From: Acidimicrobiia bacterium
Lineage (GTDB): Bacteria; Actinomycetota; Acidimicrobiia; Spongiisociales; ZC4RG35
Direction: 5' to 3'
NCBI GenBank assembly: GCA_017577575.1
Contig: PKRG01000004.1
Span: 101,149-165,148 of the forward strand
DNA: 64,000 bases
Both the position numbers and the translations under genes were made by a program. The notes below the pieces were generated by a model. It had not been told where the DNA came from and made no database searches. It worked only from the letters and a program-made list of their open reading frames with translations. This document shows positions 63,789-64,000 of this stretch, one piece after another; position 1 is the first letter of the stretch, and the number at the start of each line of letters is the position of its first letter.

Positions 63789-63824
63789 TCCACCTGACCC
63801 CACCCACCACCCCCCGCTGACGAC

Positions 63825-64000
<176 letters not shown>

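Overview
The window is 64 kb of high-GC bacterial chromosome, densely coded on both strands. It most likely comes from an actinobacterium. The evidence is the dnaK-grpE-dnaJ-hspR operon with a MerR-type HspR, a DUF3151 gene, frequent GTG/TTG starts, four-base ATGA/GTGA gene overlaps, Thr/Pro-rich linkers behind lipoprotein signals, and many genes that appear to be leaderless (TANNNT about 7 nt before the start codon). An acidimicrobial-type lineage fits, but no rRNA or other decisive marker is present. I saw no tRNA, rRNA, CRISPR array, insertion sequence or prophage. No gene-free stretch exceeds 300 bases; the longest real gap is the 196-base lon/dnaK divergent region.

Layout. 1-2373: end of a thiolase and fadJ (fatty-acid beta-oxidation). 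2374-9951: a small HExxH protein, a two-gene ABC exporter, NUDIX hydrolase, msrB, then an overlapping DNA methyltransferase / LMW phosphatase / fructosamine-kinase-like operon. 9932-17292: a LacI-controlled alpha-glucoside module (binding protein, two permeases, membrane protein, LacI regulator, GH13 glucosidase; no ATPase gene) and a DoxX protein. 17393-31014: a heat-shock region with lon, dnaK-grpE-dnaJ-hspR and clpB, and between them a GGCT-like gene, kynureninase, a phosphotransferase, a CREST-like membrane protein and a VOC protein. 31085-38960: mscL, DUF3151, a padR/HAAS-NfeD/SPFH membrane cluster, an M20 peptidase, a PQQ-type propeller and CapA. 39009-43600: an aapJQMP-type amino-acid ABC system. 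43712-46868: dxs and a HAD-SPOUT fusion gene. 47004-49459: a second amino-acid ABC system. 49503-61822: a glycerol/dihydroxyacetone island. 61964-63788: start of a third amino-acid-type ABC system. 63826-64000: poly-C/poly-A low-complexity sequence, probably an artefactual contig end.

The glycerol island is the most coherent system. An aquaglyceroporin, glycerol kinase, a fused GlpA-GlpB glycerol-3-phosphate dehydrogenase with GlpC, and a PEP-dependent dihydroxyacetone kinase (DhaK, DhaL) are encoded together. The phosphoryl donor chain is one polypeptide, DhaM-HPr-complete Enzyme I, so the DHA kinase would need no separate general PTS proteins. An IclR regulator lies upstream. Near-identical TTCGR-N5-YCGAA palindromes sit at its own promoter and in front of glpF. 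A second dhaL lies just outside.

The heat-shock region reads as one HspR regulon. A strong HAIR operator lies in front of clpB, a weaker one in front of lon, and a half-site lies in the dnaK promoter. A further recurring architectural feature is a GC-rich hairpin between the binding-protein gene and the first permease gene in all four ABC importers.
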